A stretch of DNA of 46,779 nt from Alphaproteobacteria bacterium (GTDB taxonomy: Bacteria > Pseudomonadota > Alphaproteobacteria > DSM-16000 > Inquilinaceae), in contig JANQIU010000039.1 in NCBI GenBank assembly GCA_028281985.1, forward strand, positions 1 through 46,779, in the 5' to 3' direction. Made by a program: the position numbers and the translations under genes. Positions within the stretch are counted from its first letter, which is position 1, and every line of letters begins with the position of its first letter. Shown piece by piece: positions 35,145 through 43,018 of this stretch. The notes under the pieces are model-generated. The model worked only from the letters and a program-made list of their open reading frames with translations. It made no database searches and was not told where the DNA came from.

Positions 35145-35804
35145 ATGTCCCTGGAGCGCAACGACCCTCGCCTTCTGGCGACGCGCCTCGATGAGAACGA
35201 CGACGATGACGATGATGACGACGGAGATGCGCGGGGCAACAAGAAGCCGGGCGGCGAACCCGCCGCGATGCTGGCCCAGAGGCTGTTCGACGCCAGGACG
35301 ATCCTGATCTTCGGCGGCATCGACCAGAAGCTGGCGGAGCGGGTGAGCGCCCAGATGCTGGCGATGGCTACCGCCGGGCCCGACCCCATCACCCTGGTGA
35401 TCAACTCGCAAGGCGGCCACGTCGAAAGCGGCGACACGATCCACGACATGATGAGGTATGTCGGACCGGCGGTCCGCATCCTGGGCACCGGCTGGGTCGC
35501 CAGCGCCGGCGCGCACATCTTTCTGGGCGCGCACAAGGACAACCGCTACTGCCTGCCGAACACCCGGTTTCTATTGCACCAGCCGATGGGCGGTGTCCGC
35601 GGACCCGCGACGGATATCGACATCGAGGCCATGGAAATCGTCAAGATGCGCAAGCGCATCAACGAAACCATCGCCCGGGAGACCGGCCAGCCGCTGGAGC
35701 GGGTGGAGAAGGACACCGACCGGAACTTCTGGATGTCGGCTGAGGAAGCGCGGGAGTACGGCGTGGTGACCCACATCATCGAGCGGGCCGACCAGCTGAC
35801 CTGA
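35145..35804 (+). CDS. ClpP-like serine protease subunit with acidic N-terminus
   Basis: 219 residues from the ATG at 35145 (GGAG upstream; the frame is open from 34962). The ClpP triad is visible: Ser120 in GWVASAGAHI, His145 in RFLLHQPMGG and Asp190 in EKDTDRNF, followed by the family's FWMSAEEAREYGVV. Differences from housekeeping ClpP are an N-terminal extension with nine acidic residues in a row (about 16-27), VASAG in place of AASMG at the nucleophile, and no clpX next to it. The protein could form its own barrel or a mixed complex, and the altered N-terminal loop could change unfoldase docking. It is divergent from the septoil-knot-like gene. Confidence 0.85.
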   Translation: MSLERNDPRLLATRLDENDDDDDDDDGDARGNKKPGGEPAAMLAQRLFDARTILIFGGIDQKLAERVSAQMLAMATAGPDPITLVINSQGGHVESGDTIHDMMRYVGPAVRILGTGWVASAGAHIFLGAHKDNRYCLPNTRFLLHQPMGGVRGPATDIDIEAMEIVKMRKRINETIARETGQPLERVEKDTDRNFWMSAEEAREYGVVTHIIERADQLT

Positions 35805-36295
35805 AGCCGAACCTCCGACACTTTGCCGCAGCCACCCCGGGAAGCCGGATCGCCCGGCTCCGCTATAATGAGATAACGAAGGAAACACGAACTTCGGCGT
35901 CGCAGCGATTTTGGGGGTCATCACGTGTTGAACGCAGGGTTTCGGGGGCCCTTCGCGAAGACCGATACCATCGACACGATGGCCGCGCCGGCAACAGTGT
36001 GGCAAATTGGCAACTTAGAGCAGCATTCTCGACAAATCCAAGATTTGCCGCCGCATTGCCATTGTTTGCCACAAGAAACCTTGAATACTTACCATTCGCA
36101 ATTGGGAAGGGGATTCGGAGTATCAAGCTGAAACCCCATCCCCAAGCATCCGGTGGGAGGTGGGTGTCCAATCGGGACCCAATTCGGGAGCGACAGACCT
36201 GCGGACGCGGGTCAAGGGGATCCAACACACAGTCGTAACCACGAATTCCCGATAGGACCGACAAGGACGTCGAACCCGCTCTGGAGCGTTGAGCC
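35805..36295. other. Intergenic region between ClpP-like and PAS_5 genes
   Basis: These 491 bases have lower GC in 35860-36130. Open frames of up to about 140 codons cross it on the minus strand and one of 68 codons on the plus strand, but none shows protein-like composition, a ribosome site or a domain pattern. A short hairpin (AGCCGG 35843-35848, CCGGCT 35854-35859) about 40 bases after the protease stop may act as a weak terminator. I see no RNA gene I can name. Confidence 0.45.
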
Positions 36296-36826
36296 ATGCA
36301 GGCGTTGATGGACCCGATTCAACCCCCCAGCCCACGCACCGAGGGCGACGCGGCCATGGAGCGCGTCTATCGCCAAACGGTGTCGCCCATCGGTCCGGGA
36401 ACGCGCTTCCAAAGCCATCTGACCGAACCCCTGTTTCGCTGGTGGGTTGATGCCGGTGGCGGCTCTGCCCCGCCGGTATCGGCCTTCGATATCCTGGATC
36501 ACGTTCGCATCGCGCCGCACATCTTCTTCATCCGCGTCCATGGCGGCGACCGGTTCGAGACCCGCATCATGGGGGAAGAGGCCATCCGACTGGTCGGCGA
36601 GAACCGGGCGGGCAAGGTTCTCACAGCCGACGAGCCGGACGCGCCGGGTCAGGCCTTGTGGGCCTATTACCGCGGCTTGACGCGGCACCGGACCTGCCGC
36701 CTGATCCGCGGCTTTCTGGATTTCGCCGACAAATCCTTCGTGCGCTTCGAGGGCCTGGACTGCCCTCTGGTGTCAGAAGACGGCGAAGTCGTGCGGATCG
36801 TCGGCGTGTTGAGCCAGTTGGACTGA
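36296..36826 (+). CDS. PAS_5-type small PAS domain protein
   Basis: 176 residues, soluble. The pattern LFRWWVDAGGG...PVSAFDILDHVRIAPHIFFIRV, then RFETRIMGEEAIRLVGENRAGK, YYRGLTRHRTC and ending in EDGEVVRIVGVLSQLD, matches the PAS_5 family. That family is common in Rhodospirillales as a stand-alone PAS module with no attached output domain. Ligand and partner are not known. GGAG lies ten bases before the ATG. It is convergent with the cyclase-like/ASCH gene, separated by 25 bases. Being a free PAS sensor beside many orphan kinases, it may act as a partner module, but that is inference. Confidence 0.78.
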   Translation: MQALMDPIQPPSPRTEGDAAMERVYRQTVSPIGPGTRFQSHLTEPLFRWWVDAGGGSAPPVSAFDILDHVRIAPHIFFIRVHGGDRFETRIMGEEAIRLVGENRAGKVLTADEPDAPGQALWAYYRGLTRHRTCRLIRGFLDFADKSFVRFEGLDCPLVSEDGEVVRIVGVLSQLD

Positions 36827-36851
36827 GCCCAGCGCGGCACGCCTCGCACAT

Positions 36852-38837
36852 TCAGACCCGTTTCGGCGTTTCCAGTTCCGCCAGCACGAAATGCTCGACC
36901 ACGATGACCGTGTCATCGTCGAGCGGCTGCCCAAGCGCCGCCAGATCGGTCGACCAGGAACCAGCGTGCTTGGCCTGGAATTCCTGCAAGTCCCGGCACT
37001 GTTCGCCGCGGATCGTCCGCGGGTCCGGCGCACCGAACCGGATCTGGGCCACTTCGGTCACCTGCACCGTACAGCGGTAGCGGCCCTGGCCATCGTAGAT
37101 GTCGATCCGGTCGCCGGGGATGGTCGCCGGGTCTTCCGCCGTCCCCCAGAACGCCAGCGGACAGCACATGGTCGTCTTGCGTCCAGCCAGGATATCCCGA
37201 ACCGGACCGTCGTCGCCGGGTGCCCGGCCCCACAGGCTGGTTCTGCGTGACGGCCGCGCCCCGGCGGGCCGGCCGAAATCGACGGCGAACACGTCGACCG
37301 GCGCCCGGCGACCTTCGACCTGAATATGTTCGAGTTTGCGCAACGGCAGGGAATCGGCGGCCCAGTCGGCGACGGTGGCGGTCACCAGGAACACCTCGCC
37401 AAGCTCCTCGCACGCCTGGCCCAGGCGCACCGCAACATCGACCGTATCGCCCAAGGAGGCATAGTCGCTTTGCACCCCGTCGCCGATGAAGCCGGCGATG
37501 ATCCGGCCATGGTGGATGCCCAGGCCCTGGCGGATCTGCGGTTCGCCGCGCTCGGCCCGCTCGGCGTTCCATCGTGCCAGCTCGCGCTTCATGGCAATGC
37601 CGCAGCGCACGGCCCGCAAGGGGGCATCCGACAGCGGTGTGGGCGCCCCAAAGGTGACCAGAAGCGTCTCGCCGGAGACCTGGTTGGCCGTCCCACCGAA
37701 AGCGAAGACCAGATCCAGCATCCGCTGCCGGTAGTCGGCGAGCCAGGCGACCGCGGTTCCCGGCGGATAGGTTTCCGACAACCCTGCGAAAGCCTGCGGG
37801 CGGCAGAACAGGACGGCGGCTTCCTGAAGACGCGGCCGCGCCGCACCGCGCCCCCGCCCGGCGACGAACTGACCGACCACGGCGGGCGAGAAGAAGCGGC
37901 GCAGCCGACCGGTCGACACCTCGGCGTCCGAGGCGTCATTGACCGCGCTGCGCGCCATCGACGCCAGCCACGTCAGCAGCAGGCCGGCCGCCACGATCTG
38001 CGCCAGGCCAAGTGCCGCGGTGCGGAGGTCCACCGCCCCTTCCATGAACGCGACGGCAGGGTCGGTGGCAAAGGCCGTGCGCGGATCGGCAACGATGATG
38101 GCATAATGCGCCAGCCCGATCAGAAAGGTGGCAGCGGTGCCGATCAGGGGATAGGCGGGGCGCAGCGTCAGCGTATTGATGACCAGGACCAGTACGGCCA
38201 GCTGACCGAAGGGAACCCCGGAAAGATAGGCGGCCGGCAAATCGCTGCCGCCGGCCGACCAGTACCAAACGGCGGGAAAGACAAGCAGGACCAGGCAGTC
38301 AAGGCCCAGCCCGGCATAGCCGACCGCCCTCAGATCGCGCTCCCTGTCGATCCACACCAGCGCGAAGAGGGTCAGAACCGCCGCGGCGGCGGCCACGACG
38401 ACGGACAGGATCACCGCCGTGGCGTTGGTCCCAACGAGCAGGCTGGAGCCGAGCAGCACCGCATAGGCCACGACCCTGGCCAGCAGGGCGAGCCGCAACC
38501 CGCCGACTTCGCGGCGGTAGAGGACACGGCGCGCATCCGCCGGCTCGCCCGCACCGGCGTCGAATTCGGCAACCAGATCCATGGGCGCTTCGTTCGCGGG
38601 ATCCGGGTCCGCGGCCGGCACCGGCTCAGATGGCGAGCCGGCGGCCTTGTCTGCTTCCCGCCGGTCCTGTCCCGGGGGGCGGTCATCAGCCGCGCCGCGG
38701 CCGGCGCCTGCGTCGCTGTTTCGACTGGTCCGGACCGGCCCATTACCGGTCTCCCCGCTCGCCGGTTCCACGGGACCGGCCGGTGCAAGCCGCAGGCGTC
38801 GACGGCCTAGGTCTTCGGTTCCTGCTGGGTTATGCAA
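36852..38837 (-). CDS. Six-TM protein with degenerate class III cyclase domain fused to a C-terminal ASCH domain
   Basis: Up to 661 residues from a TTG at 38837; an ATG at 38582 would remove 85 residues of low-complexity Pro/Ala/Asp-rich sequence and may be the true start. Six membrane helices (about 115-300) precede a cyclase homology domain (about 336-530). Key residues have changed. The first metal Asp is Arg346 (LFCRPQAF in place of LFADIRGF), the second is Glu390 (VSGETLL), the base-reading Lys is Gln386 and the transition-state Asn is Asp467; Arg471 and Asp458 remain. Normal cyclase activity is thus doubtful. Residues about 545-655 look like an ASCH domain: ILAGRKTT, IPGDRIDIYDGQGRYRC, QVTEVAQIRF, RGEQCRDLQEFQAKH and VIVVEHFVL. 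ASCH domains bind RNA or hydrolyse modified nucleosides. From 38837 it overlaps the aguA 3' end by 31 bases. Confidence 0.82.
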   Translation of the reverse strand: MHNPAGTEDLGRRRLRLAPAGPVEPASGETGNGPVRTSRNSDAGAGRGAADDRPPGQDRREADKAAGSPSEPVPAADPDPANEAPMDLVAEFDAGAGEPADARRVLYRREVGGLRLALLARVVAYAVLLGSSLLVGTNATAVILSVVVAAAAAVLTLFALVWIDRERDLRAVGYAGLGLDCLVLLVFPAVWYWSAGGSDLPAAYLSGVPFGQLAVLVLVINTLTLRPAYPLIGTAATFLIGLAHYAIIVADPRTAFATDPAVAFMEGAVDLRTAALGLAQIVAAGLLLTWLASMARSAVNDASDAEVSTGRLRRFFSPAVVGQFVAGRGRGAARPRLQEAAVLFCRPQAFAGLSETYPPGTAVAWLADYRQRMLDLVFAFGGTANQVSGETLLVTFGAPTPLSDAPLRAVRCGIAMKRELARWNAERAERGEPQIRQGLGIHHGRIIAGFIGDGVQSDYASLGDTVDVAVRLGQACEELGEVFLVTATVADWAADSLPLRKLEHIQVEGRRAPVDVFAVDFGRPAGARPSRRTSLWGRAPGDDGPVRDILAGRKTTMCCPLAFWGTAEDPATIPGDRIDIYDGQGRYRCTVQVTEVAQIRFGAPDPRTIRGEQCRDLQEFQAKHAGSWSTDLAALGQPLDDDTVIVVEHFVLAELETPKRV

Positions 38838-39856
38838 TGAATACCGCCACCACCAACTACTATATCGTTTGCCACGACCCGGATGATCCGCCGGTCCGGA
38901 AACAGGTCTCGCATCACCCGGTGCGCCCGGTCGTCTTCCGGTGCGCGAAACTGAGGCATCACGATGCCTTCGTTGGCAATATAGAAGTTTATGTACGACA
39001 GGGTTAACCGCCGGCCGTCGCCGCGTTCCCGCCTTGGCGGCTGCGGGACCGTGACCGTCTCCAAAGGTCGCCCGGCGGCATCGGTGCTGGCCTGCAGCAC
39101 CTCCAGATTCGCCTTGAAACGATCGTAGTTGCCGTCGGCCGGGTCGTCGCAGCTTAAGGCCATCACCACCCCCGGCCGGGCGAAACAGGCCACTTCATCC
39201 ACATGACCATCGGTTTCGTCGTCCTGGTAGCCGAAGGGCAGCCAGATCACCTTGGTGACGCCGAGCATGGATCTCAGGTGGAACTCGATTTCCGCTTTGC
39301 CCAGATGCCTGTTGCGGTTGGGGTTCAGCAGGCACTCCTCGGTAGTGATCAAGGTGCCCTCGCCGTCCACGTGGAAGGCGCCGCCCTCCATCACCATCGG
39401 CAAGGCAAAGCGGTGGGCACCGGCTCGCTCGATGATCTTTGCCGCCACCGCCGAATCGTCGTGATGGGGCTTGTACTTGTTGCCGTACCCGTTGAAGCCC
39501 CAGTCGACGGCCGCCAGCGGTTGGCCCGGTTTGTCGGACACCAGGAAGCTGGGGCCGGTGTCGCGCAGCCAACTGTCGTTCAGCGGCCAGGACAGCACCT
39601 CCACACCGGGGCCGCCGGCCAGGGAGGCCTCCGCCACATCGGGCGGATTGCAGACCATGGTGACCGGCTCGAATTCGGCGATGGCACGCGCCACTTCGGT
39701 ATAGGCGTTGCGGGCGGCATCCAGCCCGTTCGGCCACGTCGCCTCGCGGCAGGGCCAGGCCATCCAGCACCGACGATGGGGCGTCCATTCGCCCGGCATC
39801 CGGTACCCCTGGGCGGCCGGCGTTGCGGCCGCTCCGGAAACTTCCGTCTCACTCAT
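38807..39856 (-). CDS. aguA: Agmatine deiminase
   Basis: 349 residues, full length for the family. It has the guanidino-group deiminase propeller pattern: GYRMPGEWTPHRRCWMAWP at the start, SWLRDTGPSF, GGAFHVDGEGTLITTEECLL, QDDETDGHVDEVACF and catalytic Cys341 in the terminal GGGGIHCITQQEP. The enzyme converts agmatine to N-carbamoylputrescine. It follows potI by 48 bases on the same strand, so the operon couples polyamine or agmatine import to breakdown. N-carbamoylputrescine amidase (AguB), the usual partner, is not in this window. Downstream, the cyclase-like/ASCH frame overlaps its end. Confidence 0.95.
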   Translation of the reverse strand: MSETEVSGAAATPAAQGYRMPGEWTPHRRCWMAWPCREATWPNGLDAARNAYTEVARAIAEFEPVTMVCNPPDVAEASLAGGPGVEVLSWPLNDSWLRDTGPSFLVSDKPGQPLAAVDWGFNGYGNKYKPHHDDSAVAAKIIERAGAHRFALPMVMEGGAFHVDGEGTLITTEECLLNPNRNRHLGKAEIEFHLRSMLGVTKVIWLPFGYQDDETDGHVDEVACFARPGVVMALSCDDPADGNYDRFKANLEVLQASTDAAGRPLETVTVPQPPRRERGDGRRLTLSYINFYIANEGIVMPQFRAPEDDRAHRVMRDLFPDRRIIRVVANDIVVGGGGIHCITQQEPKT

Positions 39857-39904
39857 GGCGGATAGGGTAACGTTCGCGTGAGCGGAGTTCCAGCCGCGCC
39901 ATTG

Positions 39905-40750
39905 CTACACCTCCTGCGCGCGGCCCGAATAGGCCAGTTGATCGTCGCGCTGCCGGCGGCGTTCCTGACGGTTCAGCAGGATACCGGCAATGATGATGCC
40001 GACGCTGACGAACAGCACGAACAGGGTCGCCAGCGCGTTGATCTCCGGGGAAACGCCGCGGCGCACGCTGGAAAACACTTCCATCGGCAGGGTGCTGGAT
40101 CCCGGTCCGGAAACGAAGCTGGCGATCACCAGGTCGTCCAACGACAGGGTGAAGGCCAGAAGCCATCCGGCGACCAGGGCCGGTGCGATCAGCGGCAGCG
40201 TGATCACCAGGAACACCTTGAACGGCCGCGCGCCCAGATCCTGCGCCGCCTCCTCCACCGACTCGTCCATCCCGGACAGCCGCGACTGCACGATGATTGC
40301 GACATAGGCCATGGCGAAGGTGGTGTGGGCGATCATGATCGTGGTCATGCCACGGCCGGCCGGCCAGCCGATCAGGCCCTGCAAGGTGACGAACAGCAAC
40401 AAGAGCGACAGGCCGGTGATCACCTCCGGCATCACCAGCGGGGCGGTGATCATGCCACCGAACAGGGCGCGGCCGCGGAACCGGCCGAACCGGGCCAGGG
40501 CCAACCCGGCTGCCGTCCCCAGCGCCACGGCAAAGGAGGCGCTGACCACCGCCACCCGCAGGCTGACCCAGAAGGCGCCCAGCAGGCTGTCGTTGCCCAG
40601 CAGGGCGCCATACCAGCGCAACGTCCAGCCGCCCCAGATGGCCACATTGGCCGAATCGTTGAACGAATAGATGATCAGCAGCAGGATCGGCAGGTAGAGG
40701 AAGGCGTAGCCGAACGCCAGGGCCGAAAACAGCACCACGCCGCGGCTCAT
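39905..40750 (-). CDS. potI: Putrescine/spermidine ABC transporter permease PotI
   Basis: 281 residues from the ATG at 40750, which overlaps the potH stop as ATGA. Six membrane helices are predicted, beginning VVLFSALAFGYAFLYLPILLLII with the PotI/PotC hallmark YSFNDS after helix 1. The EAA loop is SVEEAAQDLGARPFKVFLVITLP. LSLDDLVIASFVSGPGSSTLPMEVFSSVR is highly specific for polyamine permeases. The long frame upstream of this start is a shadow inside potH. It forms a heterodimer with PotH. It is followed by agmatine deiminase after 48 bases. Confidence 0.95.
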   Translation of the reverse strand: MSRGVVLFSALAFGYAFLYLPILLLIIYSFNDSANVAIWGGWTLRWYGALLGNDSLLGAFWVSLRVAVVSASFAVALGTAAGLALARFGRFRGRALFGGMITAPLVMPEVITGLSLLLLFVTLQGLIGWPAGRGMTTIMIAHTTFAMAYVAIIVQSRLSGMDESVEEAAQDLGARPFKVFLVITLPLIAPALVAGWLLAFTLSLDDLVIASFVSGPGSSTLPMEVFSSVRRGVSPEINALATLFVLFVSVGIIIAGILLNRQERRRQRDDQLAYSGRAQEV

Positions 40751-41769
40751 GTCCGGCGCTCCTGCTGGCGGCCCTGGGCCCACTGGAACAGCATGATCGG
40801 GATCACCAGGAACAGGAGCAGGGCGATGGCCACCGCACTGGCCACGGGCCAGTCGCGGTTGGCGAAGAACTCGTCCCACAGCACCTTGCCGATCATCAGA
40901 TTGTCGCTGCCGCCCAGCAGCTCCGGGATCACGAATTCGCCGACCGCCGGAATGAACACCAGCAGCGATCCCGCCAGCACGCCCGGCAGCGACAGCGGCA
41001 GGGTCACGGTCAGGAACGCCCGAATGGGCCGGCACCCCAGATCGGCGGCCGCCTCGAGCAGCGACCGGTCCATCTTCTCCAGGTTGGCGTAAAGCGGCAG
41101 CACCATGAACGGCAGGTACGAGTAGACGATGCCGATGTAGATCGCGACTTCGGTGTGGCGGATCGCCAGCGGTTCGCCGATGACCCCCAGCCACAGCAGG
41201 AAGTTGTTCAGCAGGCCGTCGCTGTTGAGGATGCCTATCCAGGCATAGACCCGGATCAGGAACGAGGTCCAGAAGGGCAGGATCACCAGCATCAGCAGCG
41301 CCGGCCGCCAGCGCGGATCGGCCCGGGCGATGGCATAGGCCATCGGATAGCCGATCAGCAGGCACAGGACGGTGGAGATCGCTGCGATCTTCAGCGAGTT
41401 CAGATAGGCCAGGATGTATAGGGAATCCTGGAGAAGGAAGGTGTAGTTCCCAAGGTTGATGCGGATGGCCAGGGCGCTCGGCTCGACCCATTCGAACAGC
41501 GGCGTATAGGGCGGCTGGCCGAAATCGCTCTCCGCAAAGCTGATCTCCAGCACGATGGCGAAGGGCACCAGGAAGAACAGCGCCAGCCAGAAGAACGGTA
41601 GGTTCACCACCAGGCGCCGCCCGACCAGCCCCAAGCGGCGCAGCACCACGAGACAGACGGCCCACAGGCCCTCCAGGACTTGTTCCAGCCATTGCAGGCC
41701 ATGCGGCCAGCTTGGCGGGCCGGCCTCGGCCATCCTCTGCCCGAGCGGCAGGAAGCCCTTGCGGCTCAT
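40747..41769 (-). CDS. potH: Putrescine/spermidine ABC transporter permease PotH
   Basis: 340 residues. An N-terminal cytoplasmic stretch of about 50 residues precedes the first membrane helix (about 55-76), longer than in E. coli. The PotH/PotB signatures are present: FLVPFAIVLEISFAES, ILPFWTSFLIRVYAWIGIL, NNFLLWLGVI, the EAA loop SLLEAAADLGCRPIRAFLTVTLP and PAVGEFVIPELLGGSDNLMIG. It is 13 bases after the potG stop and overlaps potI by four bases, so the operon is tight. Confidence 0.95.
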   Translation of the reverse strand: MSRKGFLPLGQRMAEAGPPSWPHGLQWLEQVLEGLWAVCLVVLRRLGLVGRRLVVNLPFFWLALFFLVPFAIVLEISFAESDFGQPPYTPLFEWVEPSALAIRINLGNYTFLLQDSLYILAYLNSLKIAAISTVLCLLIGYPMAYAIARADPRWRPALLMLVILPFWTSFLIRVYAWIGILNSDGLLNNFLLWLGVIGEPLAIRHTEVAIYIGIVYSYLPFMVLPLYANLEKMDRSLLEAAADLGCRPIRAFLTVTLPLSLPGVLAGSLLVFIPAVGEFVIPELLGGSDNLMIGKVLWDEFFANRDWPVASAVAIALLLFLVIPIMLFQWAQGRQQERRT

Positions 41770-41782
41770 CCCGGTCGGCCCG

Positions 41783-42973
41783 TCATGCGGTCAACACCAC
41801 ACCGGCATCGGGCCGCCAGGTCACCCAGACATGGTCTTCCCAGGTTACCGGCATCTCCGTCATCCGTGTCGTGTTCGGCGCCTTGACCCGCACCGTCCTG
41901 CCGGTCGGCAGTTCCACCAGATAGACGGAGTGATCGCCCAGATAGGCGATTTCCTGGACGATGCCCTGGACGGCGTTGTGCCGGTCGTCGGGCGGCTGAC
42001 CGGCGATCGCCATCTTCTCCGGGCGCACTGCCACCGACACGACGGTGCCGGCAGGCACCTCGGCGCCATGGCTGACGTAGAGCGTCGCGTCGGCTTCTTC
42101 CGAGGCGATCAGGACATGATCGGGCTGGTTGTCGGTCACCAGGCCCTCGAACATGTTCACTTGGCCGATGAAGCCGGCGACGAAGCGGTTCTGCGGATAC
42201 TCGTAGATCTCCGCCGGCGTGCCGGTCTGGCGGATCCACCCCTGGTCCATGACGGCGATCCGGGTGGCCATGGACATGGCCTCGTCCTGGTCGTGGGTCA
42301 CCATGACGAAGGTGATGCCCACCTGCTCCTGGATGTTCACCAGCTCGAACTGGGTCTGCTCGCGCAGCTTGGCGTCCAGGGCAGCCAGCGGTTCGTCCAG
42401 CAGCAGCAGCTTGGGCCGCTTCACCAGGCTCCGCGCCAGCGCCACCCGCTGGCGCTGGCCGCCGGAAAGCTGGTGGGGCTTGCGTTTGGCGAAGGCGGAA
42501 AGCTGCACCAGCTCCAGCGCTTCGGCGACGCGCCGCCGGACGTCGCCGGCGGGCAGGCGTTCCTGGCGCAACCCGAACGCGACATTGGCCTGCACCGTCA
42601 TATGCGGGAACAGCGCATAGGACTGGAACATCATGTTGACCGGCCGGTCGTAGGGCGGGATCTCCGACATGTCGACGCCGTCGATCAGGATCCGCCCCTG
42701 GCTCGGGATCTCGAAGCCGGCGAGCATACGGAGGAGCGTGGTCTTCCCGCAGCCCGACCCGCCGAGCAGCGCGAACAGCTCGCCGCGGTAGATGTCCAGG
42801 GTCACGTCGTCGACGGCCACGAACGGCCCGAAGGTCTTGGTCACCCCGACGATCTGCACATAAGGCTGGGCGTTCGGGTCCTGCCAGGGCTCCCGGTAGT
42901 TCGGCCGCGCCGGCTTAGCCGCCGGCCCGGGCGGCCGGGACACCGGCGGCTGGTTCAGGGCATCGTCCGCCAC
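41783..42973 (-). CDS. potG: Putrescine/spermidine ABC transporter ATP-binding protein PotG
   Basis: 396 residues. A Pro-rich tail (about 1-30) leads to the ATPase: VTKTFGPFVAVDDV, Walker A LLGGSGCGKTTLLR, a Q-loop in NMMFQSYALFPHM, signature LSGGQRQRVALARSL, Walker B LLLLDEPLAALD and switch His in VTHDQDEAMSMA. The C-terminal third is a TOBE-type regulatory domain with VSVAVRPEKMAI. QSYALFPHMTV is the mark of the PotA/PotG group. It lies 45 bases after potF and 13 before potH. Cognate substrate is putrescine or spermidine, by family and context. Confidence 0.95.
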   Translation of the reverse strand: MADDALNQPPVSRPPGPAAKPARPNYREPWQDPNAQPYVQIVGVTKTFGPFVAVDDVTLDIYRGELFALLGGSGCGKTTLLRMLAGFEIPSQGRILIDGVDMSEIPPYDRPVNMMFQSYALFPHMTVQANVAFGLRQERLPAGDVRRRVAEALELVQLSAFAKRKPHQLSGGQRQRVALARSLVKRPKLLLLDEPLAALDAKLREQTQFELVNIQEQVGITFVMVTHDQDEAMSMATRIAVMDQGWIRQTGTPAEIYEYPQNRFVAGFIGQVNMFEGLVTDNQPDHVLIASEEADATLYVSHGAEVPAGTVVSVAVRPEKMAIAGQPPDDRHNAVQGIVQEIAYLGDHSVYLVELPTGRTVRVKAPNTTRMTEMPVTWEDHVWVTWRPDAGVVLTA

Positions 42974-43018
42974 GGTTGTCGACCCGGCGGTTTGCGGCCG
43001 GATGGCGTCCCGCGCCGG

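Noticed and set aside
35925-36131. 68-codon frame between the ClpP-like and PAS_5 genes
   Set aside because: No ribosome site, unlike-protein composition and no conserved pattern.
36852-38837. Ordinary adenylate cyclase
   Set aside because: Both metal-binding positions and two other catalytic positions have changed, so activity should not be assumed.
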